A stretch of DNA of 54,267 nucleotides, from the IMG/VR virus record IMGVR_UViG_3300042290_000148, positions 1-54,267 of that record; one strand, written 5' to 3'. Under the pieces are notes generated by a model. That model had not been told where the DNA came from. It was given only the letters and a program-made list of their open reading frames with translations, and made no database searches. Source of the DNA: a virus. The position numbers and the translations under genes were made by a program. Below are positions 22,087-30,808 of the stretch, piece by piece. Numbering within the stretch: position 1 is the stretch's first letter; each line of letters begins with the position of its first letter.

Positions 22087-22539
22087 TTATGTTACTGTCG
22101 CCGTTCCTCCAATGAAATACCACAATGTTCCTTGGAACATAAGTGTCGCGGTATCTCCTGCCCCATTAAAAACAATACTAGAATGACCAATATTGGACGT
22201 AATACTTAGTGTATGATTTGCGGAATTTGATTGCATGATGATAGTTTTAATTTGGCCATCAACACCATCAACGATGGTTAATGTACCACTAGCATCAGGT
22301 GACGTAATCCTTGTTACCAAAGATGTAATTGAAATGGCACCCGCAGCCGATAAAGTCTGCGGAGTGCCACCCAATACTAATTTGTCTTCTAAAACTACCG
22401 GGACAGGAATGCCGCCGAACAGATTAGCAACAGTAATCTTATGATCATATGGACTTGTATTTGGTTTCACTAGATAAATCACATCAGCCGAATTCGCTTC
22501 GGTTGCTGGATTCATCGCTGTTACTTTGCTATCTGCCAT
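22087..22539 (-). CDS. Virion structural protein, beta-rich
   Basis: 150 residues. Ser-, Thr- and Gly-rich beta structure with a repeated strand pattern (TLTIVDGVDGQIKTIIMQSN, HTLSITSNIGHSSIVFNGAG, TATLMFQGTLWYFIGG). The N-terminus MADSKVTAMNPATEANSADV is typical of tail-fibre or decoration modules. It is encoded next to the larger virion protein. The C-terminal pattern is shared with fibre-tip modules of other phages, so it may be a trimeric surface protein. Exact role unknown. Confidence 0.65.
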   Translation of the reverse strand: MADSKVTAMNPATEANSADVIYLVKPNTSPYDHKITVANLFGGIPVPVVLEDKLVLGGTPQTLSAAGAISITSLVTRITSPDASGTLTIVDGVDGQIKTIIMQSNSANHTLSITSNIGHSSIVFNGAGDTATLMFQGTLWYFIGGTATVT

Positions 22540-22545
22540 TAGTTA

Positions 22546-24117
22546 TTAATCCTCTGGGAATTCGATATCGTCAGCGGCATCACCGGTGATGCCGTTCTTC
22601 GAAAGGGCGCACAGAACTTCATACTGGATACGACCAGCATGAGCACCAGTTAGAACCTTACGCTTTACCCAACCAGTGTGAGCAACAGCACCACTAAGTC
22701 CTTCTTCATCACCTTGGTTTACACCAAGTGCTGCATTAGCAGTAGCAGTTGTTGCAGTCATCAGATCGAAATACTGATCATTATTACCAGTACCAGAAAT
22801 CAGAACGAGTGTAAATGGCGTATATGTTAGACCAGTTGGCGTACCTACTGTTGTAGTAAGTGCAGAACCATCTTCACCCGTCAGAGTAAATCCAGTTACG
22901 GATGGCGATGTACCTGTAACAGCAGAAACAGTATAGATGCTGCCCGTCGCATATCCAGAAATAGTACCAGTTCCACCTAGTGTACCAGTAATACGAATAC
23001 GATCACCAGCTGCTAGAGTAGTTGCGGTGCAAGTAAACTGACCGCCAGTTCCAGAGATAGCAACACCAGCAAGTGCGGTACGACCAGCAGCAGCAGAGGC
23101 AGAAGCAGCCAAACGGAACAGACCAGTTGTAAACCCTAGAGCAGAAACAAAGTATGAAGTTCCGTTTACTAAACCAGTAACAGCAGTACCACCATTATGA
23201 TAATACTTAATTTCTTCACCAGAAACTAAACCGTGAGTAGCATAAGTAAACTTCTCTTCAGCAATAGTAACAGCAGATGTAGGCACAGTTCTGCGTGGAA
23301 CTGAAAGATTTACAGTAGGAGCAGTTTCATATGAAGAACCATTGTCTGTTACAGTGATTGCAGTAACTACGCCACCAGAGATGGTCGCTGTTGCCTCAGC
23401 ATCAGCACCACCACCACCTGAGAAACCAACAGCAGGGGTTTCAAGGTAACGTGTACCACCTTGGATTAGAGCAACCGCTGAAATGTAACCACCCGATTGG
23501 TCGCCATGAATTTCGCTGCTTCTTACACCAAAAACTTGTGTCGATTCAAAGTCAGTTGATCCAACAGAGGCAACGAAAGTTGGTTTTTCGTGGGCTCTAT
23601 ATGTTTGACCAGAGAATGTAGTCAGAGTTGTTCCTGGATTTGCATTGATAACAGTCGCCACTGTTTCACTAGCAACGGCGATTACAATCATTTCCTGAGT
23701 ACCAACACGAACGATATCATTAACAAGAAGAAGATCCGTCACGAACAAGGTGTCTGTACCTGTTAGAGTTCCGCGACCGTAATCTAGACTTAGTGTGAAA
23801 GTGTGTGAAGCACCTGAACCATCTGTCGAGGCGATTACTGTTGGATTATTATGTAGTGCCTGTGCTTCAGTAGCAGCAACCATGAAAGTATCTGTAGTAA
23901 CATTAGTTACGTAGTATGTGCTGCCAGATGTCAGACCTACAACAGAAGTTCCTCCACCGTTTGCATATGCAACAGGATCGCCTAGTTGAAATGGATGGCC
24001 TGACGAATTATAAACGCCGGCAGCATGACCTGTGGCGCCATTGAATGTGATAGCAGGTGCAGTAAGAGTTACTGTACCCGACACTGATTTACTATCTGCT
24101 TTACCCCATGCGGACAT
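22546..24117 (-). CDS. Large virion surface protein with beta-domain insert
   Basis: 523 residues, Gly-, Thr- and Ser-rich. The first residues (MSAWGKADSK) and the last about 60 (VAHTGWVKRKVLTGAHAGRI, then QYEVLCA and DAADDIEFPED) resemble a short structural protein I know from other T4-like phages. Between them lie several beta domains with repeated patterns (LVSGEEIKYYHNGGTAVTGL versus LGDPVAYANGGGTSVVGL, each followed by G-T/S-x-Y-x-V strands) and a YISAVALIQGGTRYLETPAV module. It is probably a capsid decoration or neck/tail surface protein enlarged by duplication. ATG at 24117 with GGAG. Confidence 0.7.
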   Translation of the reverse strand: MSAWGKADSKSVSGTVTLTAPAITFNGATGHAAGVYNSSGHPFQLGDPVAYANGGGTSVVGLTSGSTYYVTNVTTDTFMVAATEAQALHNNPTVIASTDGSGASHTFTLSLDYGRGTLTGTDTLFVTDLLLVNDIVRVGTQEMIVIAVASETVATVINANPGTTLTTFSGQTYRAHEKPTFVASVGSTDFESTQVFGVRSSEIHGDQSGGYISAVALIQGGTRYLETPAVGFSGGGGADAEATATISGGVVTAITVTDNGSSYETAPTVNLSVPRRTVPTSAVTIAEEKFTYATHGLVSGEEIKYYHNGGTAVTGLVNGTSYFVSALGFTTGLFRLAASASAAAGRTALAGVAISGTGGQFTCTATTLAAGDRIRITGTLGGTGTISGYATGSIYTVSAVTGTSPSVTGFTLTGEDGSALTTTVGTPTGLTYTPFTLVLISGTGNNDQYFDLMTATTATANAALGVNQGDEEGLSGAVAHTGWVKRKVLTGAHAGRIQYEVLCALSKNGITGDAADDIEFPED

Positions 24118-25445
24118 TAGTTGTCTCCCTTTTTATATTCTTGATCTACAAAGTTAAAAAATTGTTTGCGTTTTTCTTCATCAAGTTCCGAGGGAGACTT
24201 GATACCATACTGTGTAAGTGCTGCGTCAAATGTGGTCTTATAAGATTCATTCATCTGTGTGAAGGCAGCGATATCAGCCAGTGCTTCGCCGCGGCGAGAT
24301 TCCTTTGCAAGAATTTTACGGCCAGCACGGATACGACTATTTAAACGGTTTCCATACTTTCTCATACTATCCAGGTCATTAACATTTGCAACGACTTCAC
24401 CCGGTTTAGTCTTTGCCTTATCCATATAAGATTGAAGTTTACCCTTTGAAAGTTCATCGATTGTTTCGACTTCTTCTTTCACACCAGCATTCATTTTTTT
24501 AGCATGAGCATGTGCAGCCTTGTGCTGGTCAGGAGATGTTTGCTTTGATTGGGTGTCTCCATAAGGAAACGACTTGACCACCTTTGATGTCATCAATGCC
24601 TGACCCATCGCATCTTTTTTCCCAGTAGGAATTTTTTTGTTCACATGATGTGCGTTATTGGCTGTGTGAACGAAATATGTTGCTTCTTCCAGATCGACTT
24701 CCTCAGTGCGAGAGTTTTTCAAATCGGCGGCGCTAGGTGCACCTTCTGAACCAGGCTTGCGCATACGTTCACCAGATCCTGATTTAATGCGCTTACGCTT
24801 TGCATGAATGTTATCCCAGAGGCCGCGCTTCTCTTCGACTGGCTCGGCTTCTTCATTCTTCTGGGTATTCATTGCCTTCTTAGCAAGATGTTTGGCAACG
24901 TTCTTTACCTTATTGCCGTATTCGTCTTTGCGCTCTCCGGCTTTTTTATATGGACCTTCAAACGGCATTTTTTCTTCATTCATTTCGCTTTGGAGATAGT
25001 TCGCTGCGGTTGAGATATAGTCTTCTGCTAGGGTAATCTTTGATTGAACCCACTCAGGAAGATTTGTATCTTCGCTCATCGAATCATGCATACGTTGCGA
25101 GTTAGCAATGATTGACTTTAGTTGGGACATAGCCATGTCACCTTCATAGTCATACTCTTGCTTCTCTTTAGCTTCGGTTGCATACGATTTAGCACCAACT
25201 CTGGCCTTATTAAAGATAGAATCATCACCCAGAACGATGAACATCATGGAATTTAAGAAGTTTGCCATGATGTCGCGCTCGGCGCCTTGAAGTGGATAAC
25301 CACCTTGTATCTTAGTAATAGCTTTGCGCAATAGAGGAATAGTATTCGATGGCATTAGTCCAGCACGGACTAGTTGCTGCAAACGCATATCCAAATCTAC
25401 TGACTCTGCCATTACAGTGTCTTTAATTGTTTGTTCGAGTGACAT
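24117..25445 (-). CDS. Internal head-type protein, charged and modular
   Basis: 442 residues. A helical N-terminal domain (MSLEQTIKDT, VRAGLMPSNTIPLLRKAITK) is followed by low-complexity, highly charged modules: DEYGNKVKNVAKHLAKKAMN, KRKRIKSGSGERMRKPGSEG, ETIDELSKGKLQSYMDKAK. Such modules are mixed and matched in internal or core proteins of marine T4-like phages. A packaged or prohead-core role is inferred. The frame runs on to 25475, but the ATG at 25445 has AAGGAG and sits 21 bp after a late-type octamer, so it is preferred. Confidence 0.7.
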   Translation of the reverse strand: MSLEQTIKDTVMAESVDLDMRLQQLVRAGLMPSNTIPLLRKAITKIQGGYPLQGAERDIMANFLNSMMFIVLGDDSIFNKARVGAKSYATEAKEKQEYDYEGDMAMSQLKSIIANSQRMHDSMSEDTNLPEWVQSKITLAEDYISTAANYLQSEMNEEKMPFEGPYKKAGERKDEYGNKVKNVAKHLAKKAMNTQKNEEAEPVEEKRGLWDNIHAKRKRIKSGSGERMRKPGSEGAPSAADLKNSRTEEVDLEEATYFVHTANNAHHVNKKIPTGKKDAMGQALMTSKVVKSFPYGDTQSKQTSPDQHKAAHAHAKKMNAGVKEEVETIDELSKGKLQSYMDKAKTKPGEVVANVNDLDSMRKYGNRLNSRIRAGRKILAKESRRGEALADIAAFTQMNESYKTTFDAALTQYGIKSPSELDEEKRKQFFNFVDQEYKKGDN

Positions 25446-25465
25446 TAGTATCTCCTTATCCTCTA

Positions 25466-25473
25466 TATTTATC
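25466..25473 (-). promoter_or_regulatory. Late promoter variant GATAAATA
   Basis: One mismatch from TATAAATA, 21 bp before the ATG at 25445; it overlaps the stop codon of the Dps-like gene. Confidence 0.5.
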
Positions 25474-25909
25474 ACTTAGAGGATGCACGGATCATCCAAC
25501 CGTGTTTTGCATGAACATCTAATCTCTCTTCGAGTAAGTTCAATAAGCCTCTATTATTTTCCGCGTCTGCCAATTTATGAGCCGAATTAAGTGCTTCAAT
25601 CACAGAGGCATTTGCGTCATTAAGGTCAGATAACATACCAGATACATCTACACCATAGATATTAGATTCTTTGATAGTAGTAATAGAAGCAAGTTCTGTC
25701 ATATTATATGGCGCATATTCATCCAAAGCTCTAATTTGTTCCGCCACGGTGTCTATAGCCGCAAACAGTTCTTCGTAGATGTCAGAAAAGAAATCGTGCA
25801 GCTGGGAGAAGTCTTTACCTTCTACATTCCAGTGAAAGCCATGCGCCTTAAAATACATTGCATATGTATTTGCCAGAACAATTTTAAGGGAAGTATTCAA
25901 CTCATCCAT
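25472..25909 (-). CDS. Dps-type ferritin
   Basis: 145 residues, the length of a minimal Dps. The ferroxidase centre is intact: His26, His38, Asp53 and Glu57 have the 12, 15 and 4 residue spacing of Listeria His31, His43, Asp58, Glu62, inside GFHWNVEGKDFSQLHDFF and AAIDTVAEQIRALD. Dps dodecamers oxidise Fe(II) with peroxide and store it, and some bind DNA. There is no Lys-rich tail, so DNA binding is less likely. It lies between two virion-type genes under late control, so it could be packaged or protect the phage DNA from oxidative damage. Confidence 0.88.
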   Translation of the reverse strand: MDELNTSLKIVLANTYAMYFKAHGFHWNVEGKDFSQLHDFFSDIYEELFAAIDTVAEQIRALDEYAPYNMTELASITTIKESNIYGVDVSGMLSDLNDANASVIEALNSAHKLADAENNRGLLNLLEERLDVHAKHGWMIRASSK

Positions 25910-25910
25910 A

Positions 25911-28169
25911 TTATTTCTTCTTCGTTCTTGCGTTGGTCACGCGGCTCTGGTCACGCTTTCTTTCGCTTTGTTGTAGGCGGATTGAAAGTCTTGATACCAT
26001 TGGTGCCATGCGCTTTACTTGTGCTTCGATACGTGCCTTTTCAGAGGCTGATACAGAAGATGGGTCGCGGTTACGAAGAATGCGCTTGTAAACCATTCTA
26101 CGAGCGGCGCGAATTGAACGAGATTTAATTCTATCAGGTGTAGCAATACGCTTTAGCGCCATATTCTTTGCAAGATTGCGGCGAGTCTTGTTGCGCATTG
26201 CAGCAAATCTTTTCTTTAGACGACCCTGAGGAGTGATGGCTTCATCTAGTTCGCCTTCATTCTCATCTTCGTCTTCTACATCTTCGGCATCATAGTATTT
26301 ACTTAGGTCTTGCCATGAAGAAGATTCAATTTCATTAGTGACATCAGCCTCAATTGCAGCCAAGTCACCCTCGGTCCATTGATTTACCGTATCGTCGGCG
26401 CTCATATCATCTAAACCAGGTAGAGGTGATAGTTGATACGGCGAAGGATAATTTGCAGGTGAGATATTGTCAGTGCAAGGTCCCATTGTCTGACCCATGG
26501 TCTCTTCTGAGATTGCTCTCATAAAATCAGCATGTGATTTGTGGGCGCGCTTGACTAGACTTTCTTTTTCGATTGAAGACTTCAACGAGTGATAGCGGTC
26601 ATTGAACTTCTCTACATGGTTAGGAGCTACGTGGTGTTCTGCACCATCATAGAACTTAACCTTGGAACCAATAGAAGTGGCTTTACGAAGTTGCATAACA
26701 AGATGCTTAGGTTCTTCTGCTCTCTGGACTGCCTTTTTCTTTGCAATATCTTTCTTAGCCTTTGCGATTTTTTTCGGATCGGCAAGTGTCTTTCGTAGTT
26801 TGGCAGCAAATTCAGAACGCTTCTTGGCACCTAGGGCCGAGATTTCGTCGAGTTGTTGTTCTTGGATAGCATCACCAGAAAATGGATTCATTGCTGGAAT
26901 CTTATCAGCCGCTAGACCTTCTTGTCCTGGTGTCATAGCTGCCCACTTCTTGCGAAGTTCTGGGCTACCCCATTCGTCTTCTTTACCTAGTTCTTCTTTG
27001 ACAGTGCTGTTGTTTAGACGTTTTGCCATAGCACCACGAATTCGCGAGAGAGACCCGACACTGCTCTGTGGTGTTCTTGGTTTTTCAGCAGCAGGATGCA
27101 TCGTAGGTTTAGCAATCGGCGGACGTTTTGGTGGCGTTTTCGGCGTATAACCATTACTAACGCTGTGTGCATTTTGGTCAATACCATACTCGTTTATCTG
27201 CTCGATTTCTTCGTTACAATTCCAGCGGCGTAGTGACATAGCCTTACGGGTTGGACGACCCTTCTCATCCTTCATAGGACCTTTCATGCCACCCATGCGG
27301 GCGCAGAATGACTTGCGACGACCAGCAGCTTCACCTTTTGGATCCAGCTTACTAGGAGGTGTAGTAACAGCCGTCTTGATACCCATGGCCTTGGCACCCT
27401 TACGAGTTAGACCAGCGCCATCTTCTGTGGCACGGTAGTGACCCTTAGAGTCTTCGCCGCGCTCTTCTGGAAGAATTGAAGACTTAGTTACCTTTGATTT
27501 GAATACAGTGTGGTCAACACCGACTCTCTTTGCTGCAACCTTATGTGCATGAGCGGTGTTCTGAGCCTTAACATGGACCGAACCAGCAGCAACAGCTTTA
27601 CCAGCATGTTGTTTAGGAAAGTCTACCTTCCACATGCCATATGCTTCTTCGACTTTGTTTGAGACTTCGATGGTCTGTGCATTCAATGGCTTCTTGGCTT
27701 CATCGCCGTTTGCCGCCTTGTATGCTTTGTCCATATCTTCGTCGCTATCACTTTCTTGTGGCTTTAGACCAGCATTTGAATGGTAGCCATACTCACCTTC
27801 TTTAGGAAAGCCTTCTCTTGGATAATTATCAGCGGCTTCTTTGACATGACGACCCATGCCACTGGAATAGGTATTGAGTTCGTATGGGTGTGTGCCGCCC
27901 TTGTTGAATACTTGAACATGTACCATGTGCTTCTTGCCACTAGTATGAGTGGCTGGCATACTTACAGAGGTGGTATTACCTTCGCTTGGCTTCTTTGAGC
28001 CAACACCAACGTGCTGGAATCTATCATCGTCACTTACACTAAGACCAGCCTTTTGGTGGTGTGATAGTGCGTGATTGATTGCATCGGTATATGATTTGTG
28101 ATACAGTGTGTAATCAGAACCACGAGCCTCTTTCAGTCGCGCCTTTGCTTTCTCAATAATATTAGCCAT
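25911..28169 (-). CDS. Large modular internal/virion protein with DUF6321 segment
   Basis: 752 residues, very basic. Segments: an N-terminal helix and a His-rich beta region (YTLYHKSYTDAINHALSHH onward, residues 20-115); a KVDFPKQHAGKAVAAGSVHV module near 185; the DUF6321 block TRKGAKAMGIKTAVTTPPSK followed by RKSFCARMGGMKGPM (about 255-320); further linkers; and a basic helical C-terminus (RLKKRFAAMRNKTRRNLAKN). The DUF6321 block and the basic helices recur in head proteins of T4-like marine phages. A DNA-binding prohead-core or ejected internal protein is inferred. A late promoter lies 33 bp upstream; ATG at 28169 with GGAG. Confidence 0.7.
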   Translation of the reverse strand: MANIIEKAKARLKEARGSDYTLYHKSYTDAINHALSHHQKAGLSVSDDDRFQHVGVGSKKPSEGNTTSVSMPATHTSGKKHMVHVQVFNKGGTHPYELNTYSSGMGRHVKEAADNYPREGFPKEGEYGYHSNAGLKPQESDSDEDMDKAYKAANGDEAKKPLNAQTIEVSNKVEEAYGMWKVDFPKQHAGKAVAAGSVHVKAQNTAHAHKVAAKRVGVDHTVFKSKVTKSSILPEERGEDSKGHYRATEDGAGLTRKGAKAMGIKTAVTTPPSKLDPKGEAAGRRKSFCARMGGMKGPMKDEKGRPTRKAMSLRRWNCNEEIEQINEYGIDQNAHSVSNGYTPKTPPKRPPIAKPTMHPAAEKPRTPQSSVGSLSRIRGAMAKRLNNSTVKEELGKEDEWGSPELRKKWAAMTPGQEGLAADKIPAMNPFSGDAIQEQQLDEISALGAKKRSEFAAKLRKTLADPKKIAKAKKDIAKKKAVQRAEEPKHLVMQLRKATSIGSKVKFYDGAEHHVAPNHVEKFNDRYHSLKSSIEKESLVKRAHKSHADFMRAISEETMGQTMGPCTDNISPANYPSPYQLSPLPGLDDMSADDTVNQWTEGDLAAIEADVTNEIESSSWQDLSKYYDAEDVEDEDENEGELDEAITPQGRLKKRFAAMRNKTRRNLAKNMALKRIATPDRIKSRSIRAARRMVYKRILRNRDPSSVSASEKARIEAQVKRMAPMVSRLSIRLQQSERKRDQSRVTNARTKKK

Positions 28170-28201
28170 TAAAAGTATCTCCAGAAGCTAAACGTTTGCT
28201 A

Positions 28202-28209
28202 TATTTATA
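28202..28209 (-). promoter_or_regulatory. T4-type late promoter
   Basis: Exact TATAAATA on the minus strand, 33 bp before the ATG at 28169, in the gap after the Rz gene. Confidence 0.75.
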
Positions 28210-28213
28210 ACAA

Positions 28214-28729
28214 TTACTTCTTCGATTTCTCGGAGTTGATACGGTCAACCTCAGTTTTGTTATCTGCAATCCACTTCTGTAGAGCAATCAATTGCTGGGC
28301 GTTTTGCTGGCATCTGGAGTAGTTTGTGATGATTCCGACGAGGGCCGTAGTGTCTGTAATTCCTGAGGAGGACGCATCAGAAGCTCGGGTGGGGTCGGCA
28401 TCACTGGCAGTGGCACTAGAGTCGTGCGTGAACACCCAGCCGTTAGACATAACAGACTGGCTAGGAACAATGTTTTTGGCGGTATCAATGTAAACATATT
28501 CTTTCTCTCTAATTGTGTTTGTTCTATCAACATATTCAGTAACTACATTATTACTTATTTCAGCATTCTTTTTCTCAAGTTCGGCAACTTGTGTGCTTGC
28601 CTTAGCAGCAAATCTTTGTAGTTCTGCTTCGGCGTAGGCAGAGCCCTTCATATATCCATATAGGAATACACCAAGTATTAAAGCAGCGCCTGCTAGTAAC
28701 TTATATGGGAGAGGGATCATACCAAACAT
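28214..28729 (-). CDS. Rz: i-spanin (Rz-like)
   Basis: 171 residues. One N-terminal membrane span (LLAGAALILGVFLYGYMKGS) is followed by a periplasmic coiled coil (AEAELQRFAAKASTQVAELE onward) and a soluble C-terminus, the layout of the inner-membrane spanin. It joins the outer-membrane lipoprotein encoded inside it (28288-28497) to fuse the two membranes at the last step of lysis. The frame extends to 28780, but the ATG at 28729 has AAGGA and gives the right topology. It follows the holin candidate. Confidence 0.85.
   Translation of the reverse strand: MFGMIPLPYKLLAGAALILGVFLYGYMKGSAYAEAELQRFAAKASTQVAELEKKNAEISNNVVTEYVDRTNTIREKEYVYIDTAKNIVPSQSVMSNGWVFTHDSSATASDADPTRASDASSSGITDTTALVGIITNYSRCQQNAQQLIALQKWIADNKTEVDRINSEKSKK
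28288..28497 (-). CDS. Rz1: o-spanin lipoprotein (Rz1-like), embedded in Rz
   Basis: 69 residues, wholly inside the Rz gene in another frame. The signal MFTLIPPKTLFLASLLCLTAGC ends at a lipobox Cys (residue about 22), and the mature part is Pro-rich, PLPVMPTPPELLMRPPQELQ followed by TLRP, which is the Rz1 signature (PPELL..PPQEL..L). ATG at 28497 has a GAGAAAG site; an upstream in-frame ATG at 28533 would put 12 extra residues before the signal. Processed by Lsp, it should go to the outer membrane and pair with Rz. Confidence 0.85.
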   Translation of the reverse strand: MFTLIPPKTLFLASLLCLTAGCSRTTLVPLPVMPTPPELLMRPPQELQTLRPSSESSQTTPDASKTPSN

Positions 28730-28739
28730 ATTTAATTCC

Positions 28740-28988
28740 TTATTCTTCTTCTGACTTCTTTGTTGGTTTCTTAGGCGCAAACTTTTCTACACCAGTAATA
28801 CCAAGAGTGCCGATAACAATATACATTACACCGTTGAAGATAAACTCTTCAATGGTGAAGTCCCAGAATAGATTAGCAATGTAGCCAATGGCAATAAGTA
28901 GTGTAGCAACAACTGCTACCATACGTTTAGAAGATGGATTACCATTTTCTGACATCATATCTTTGATATATGTTAGAAATTTGCCCAT
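28740..28988 (-). CDS. Putative holin
   Basis: 82 residues with two membrane spans, RMVAVVATLLIAIGYIANLF and FIFNGVMYIVIGTLGITGV, an N-terminal charged part and a Lys/Glu tail (KKPTKKSEEE). Size, topology and position directly before Rz/Rz1 fit a class II holin. Similar proteins (…SSKR..AV..TLL.G.AYIA.LFW…) are frequent in T4-like phages. The endolysin is 8 kb downstream in the same direction, so the lysis genes are split. ATG at 28988 with AGGA. Confidence 0.7.
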   Translation of the reverse strand: MGKFLTYIKDMMSENGNPSSKRMVAVVATLLIAIGYIANLFWDFTIEEFIFNGVMYIVIGTLGITGVEKFAPKKPTKKSEEE

Positions 28989-28989
28989 G

Positions 28990-29598
28990 TTAGAGTCCTA
29001 GAAACGTTTTGAAGGACAAGGCTTCATGGAGGCCCATGCCACGGCGAACATCTTTATAGAGTTCGCTCTTATGCTTTGTGGACATTGCACTAGGTGCCAT
29101 CTTATGAAATTCTTTTTCGTTACCAGCGGCTGCATGTTGGCGCATCTTGGTACCAGAAGCGCCTGCTACACCTGTGTCAGCATCCGAACGTTCTTTACCA
29201 ACGGTATGAATGGTAATCTTCTTAAAGTTGTAGTGGCCGTGACGACCTTCTTTGCCATTATACTTATGCGCGAGAGCATGGAATTCATGTGCGCGGTCTG
29301 AACCAACGTGTAAGTGTAAGTGTGTAACACCTTCACTATGAAGTCTTGACATTTGGTGTAGGAGAGTGGGATGTTCTTTATCTAGAAGACGAACATTGGC
29401 ACCTGGAAATGCTCTCTTAGCATGTTTCAACTTCTGTTCAGGCGTCAAAGGATTCTTTTTAGAATCGTGTGTGCCAGTAAGAACGATGGTATGTCCGTGG
29501 GTACCAGCCGTGTTACGAACTTGGTTTACAACAGCTTCATGACCCACGGTGATTGGGTTCATTCTACCTTGTGTGATATGATGATGAACGTCAGCCAT
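28990..29598 (-). CDS. Nucleotidyltransferase-like protein
   Basis: 202 residues. GRMNPITVGHEAVVNQV carries the (H/T)xGH nucleotide-binding signature, and GASGTKMRQHAAAG fits the second conserved motif (S-S/G-T-x-x-R) of the NMNAT/cytidylyltransferase superfamily. TGTHDSKKNPLTPEQKLKHA is typical of the phage version. Very His-rich. It lies among virion genes and ends with HEALSFKTFLGL, a motif common at the ends of phage head proteins, so it might be a virion-associated enzyme or a domain now used structurally. Substrate unknown. Confidence 0.7.
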   Translation of the reverse strand: MADVHHHITQGRMNPITVGHEAVVNQVRNTAGTHGHTIVLTGTHDSKKNPLTPEQKLKHAKRAFPGANVRLLDKEHPTLLHQMSRLHSEGVTHLHLHVGSDRAHEFHALAHKYNGKEGRHGHYNFKKITIHTVGKERSDADTGVAGASGTKMRQHAAAGNEKEFHKMAPSAMSTKHKSELYKDVRRGMGLHEALSFKTFLGL

Positions 29599-30731
29599 TA
29601 TTTGCCCTTGCTTGCTCTTAGAATTGCACTGCGCTCTCGGTTAGCTTTCGAGAAGCCTTCGCGGTCAACAACCTTCAGACCATGGGCGACATAACCTTCG
29701 CCGCCAGCGGCTGCACCATTAATATGCGTCGAGAACCCACCACCGGCGGCACGATCTAATCCTCTAGCAAGATGATTGGTCGCTTGTTGTAAATGGTGGT
29801 GAATTTGAAACGATCTTTGAAAGTGCTTTTTGCTGGCATCTACCTGCGATAGATGAGTATTCATAGTGGCAGTCTTGCGCTCTTTAGCAGCCGGAGTCTT
29901 GACGGCATCTATCAGTTTCTGGTGCGAAGTTTCTAAATGCTTCCTGTATCCTTCGACTGAAGGTTTTTCACCGCTTGTAACAGTTCTATTGATATAAGTT
30001 CTTAGATGTATTTCATGACCAGGCAGATGCTGATACGAGTGACTTTTCATCAACTTTTCTGCCGCACTCAGATGCTCTTCTGCTTGGGACTTAACTGTAG
30101 AATGAAGTTTGCGCTCTTTGTCTGATACAAGATGTTGTACCATGTGAACATCAGGATGTGATTGAAAGTGCGACATGTCCGTGATAGGATGTGCGGTTCT
30201 TTCTGGACCCTTTAGCTCCGTATGTATAGTAACACTAACCTTGGATTTCTTTAGCTTCTTCGCTTCTTCGCTACCAGCATCCGCACGATATTCAATCGTA
30301 TTTGGAGTATGCGAGATGTGTGAGGTGTATTCTGATCTTCCAGAAGGTTCGCTCATATATCCGCCCTGGTATTCACCGGGCTTTTTTGGAATTACTTTAC
30401 CCAGGTGGGCATGAAGTGCTTTCAGAGGACCAACAAGATATGGTTTATGGCCATGTTGCTTTTCAATATCTGCGGCAGAATAGTTGTAGTGAGAACCAGC
30501 ACCCTTATACTTGACACCAATCTTACCATCAGGTGTTCGAATTACATGGAAAGACATTCTATCATCTATCTTACGAGTAGATGGTGTTTTCCCACGTGCA
30601 ACACCACGCAAAGTTTCCAATGCGTGGTGTGCAGCGTCTTGACTATCAAATGATCTATCAGAGGGATGCTCTATATGAGCAATACCACCAGTGTGGGTCG
30701 CCTCAGTGATAAATTGTGTAAAGGATAACAT
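29598..30731 (-). CDS. DUF6267-type phage protein, possible nucleotidyltransferase fold
   Basis: 377 residues. MLSFTQFITEATHTGGIAHI, EHPSDRSF, KIDDRMSFHVIRTPDGKIGV, then GHKPYLVGPLKALHAHLGK and GEYQGGYM match DUF6267 of T4-like phages. KYKGAG near residue 74 and GGEGYVAHGLKVVDREGFSK near the end resemble motifs I and V of covalent nucleotidyltransferases (ligases), which is only a suggestion; the usual KxDG is not exact. The frame extends to 30836, but the ATG at 30731 sits 29 bp after a late promoter. The next gene overlaps by TAATG. Confidence 0.7.
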   Translation of the reverse strand: MLSFTQFITEATHTGGIAHIEHPSDRSFDSQDAAHHALETLRGVARGKTPSTRKIDDRMSFHVIRTPDGKIGVKYKGAGSHYNYSAADIEKQHGHKPYLVGPLKALHAHLGKVIPKKPGEYQGGYMSEPSGRSEYTSHISHTPNTIEYRADAGSEEAKKLKKSKVSVTIHTELKGPERTAHPITDMSHFQSHPDVHMVQHLVSDKERKLHSTVKSQAEEHLSAAEKLMKSHSYQHLPGHEIHLRTYINRTVTSGEKPSVEGYRKHLETSHQKLIDAVKTPAAKERKTATMNTHLSQVDASKKHFQRSFQIHHHLQQATNHLARGLDRAAGGGFSTHINGAAAGGEGYVAHGLKVVDREGFSKANRERSAILRASKGK

Positions 30732-30759
30732 AAGGGTCTCATCTCTATTGATTACCCTA

Positions 30760-30767
30760 TATTTATA
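30760..30767 (-). promoter_or_regulatory. T4-type late promoter
   Basis: Exact TATAAATA on the minus strand, 29 bp before the ATG at 30731; the head of the late lysis/virion transcript. Confidence 0.75.
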
Positions 30768-30808
30768 ATACTTTCGAATCACACTCTCTCTTTTCCATCT
30801 ACTATTAT

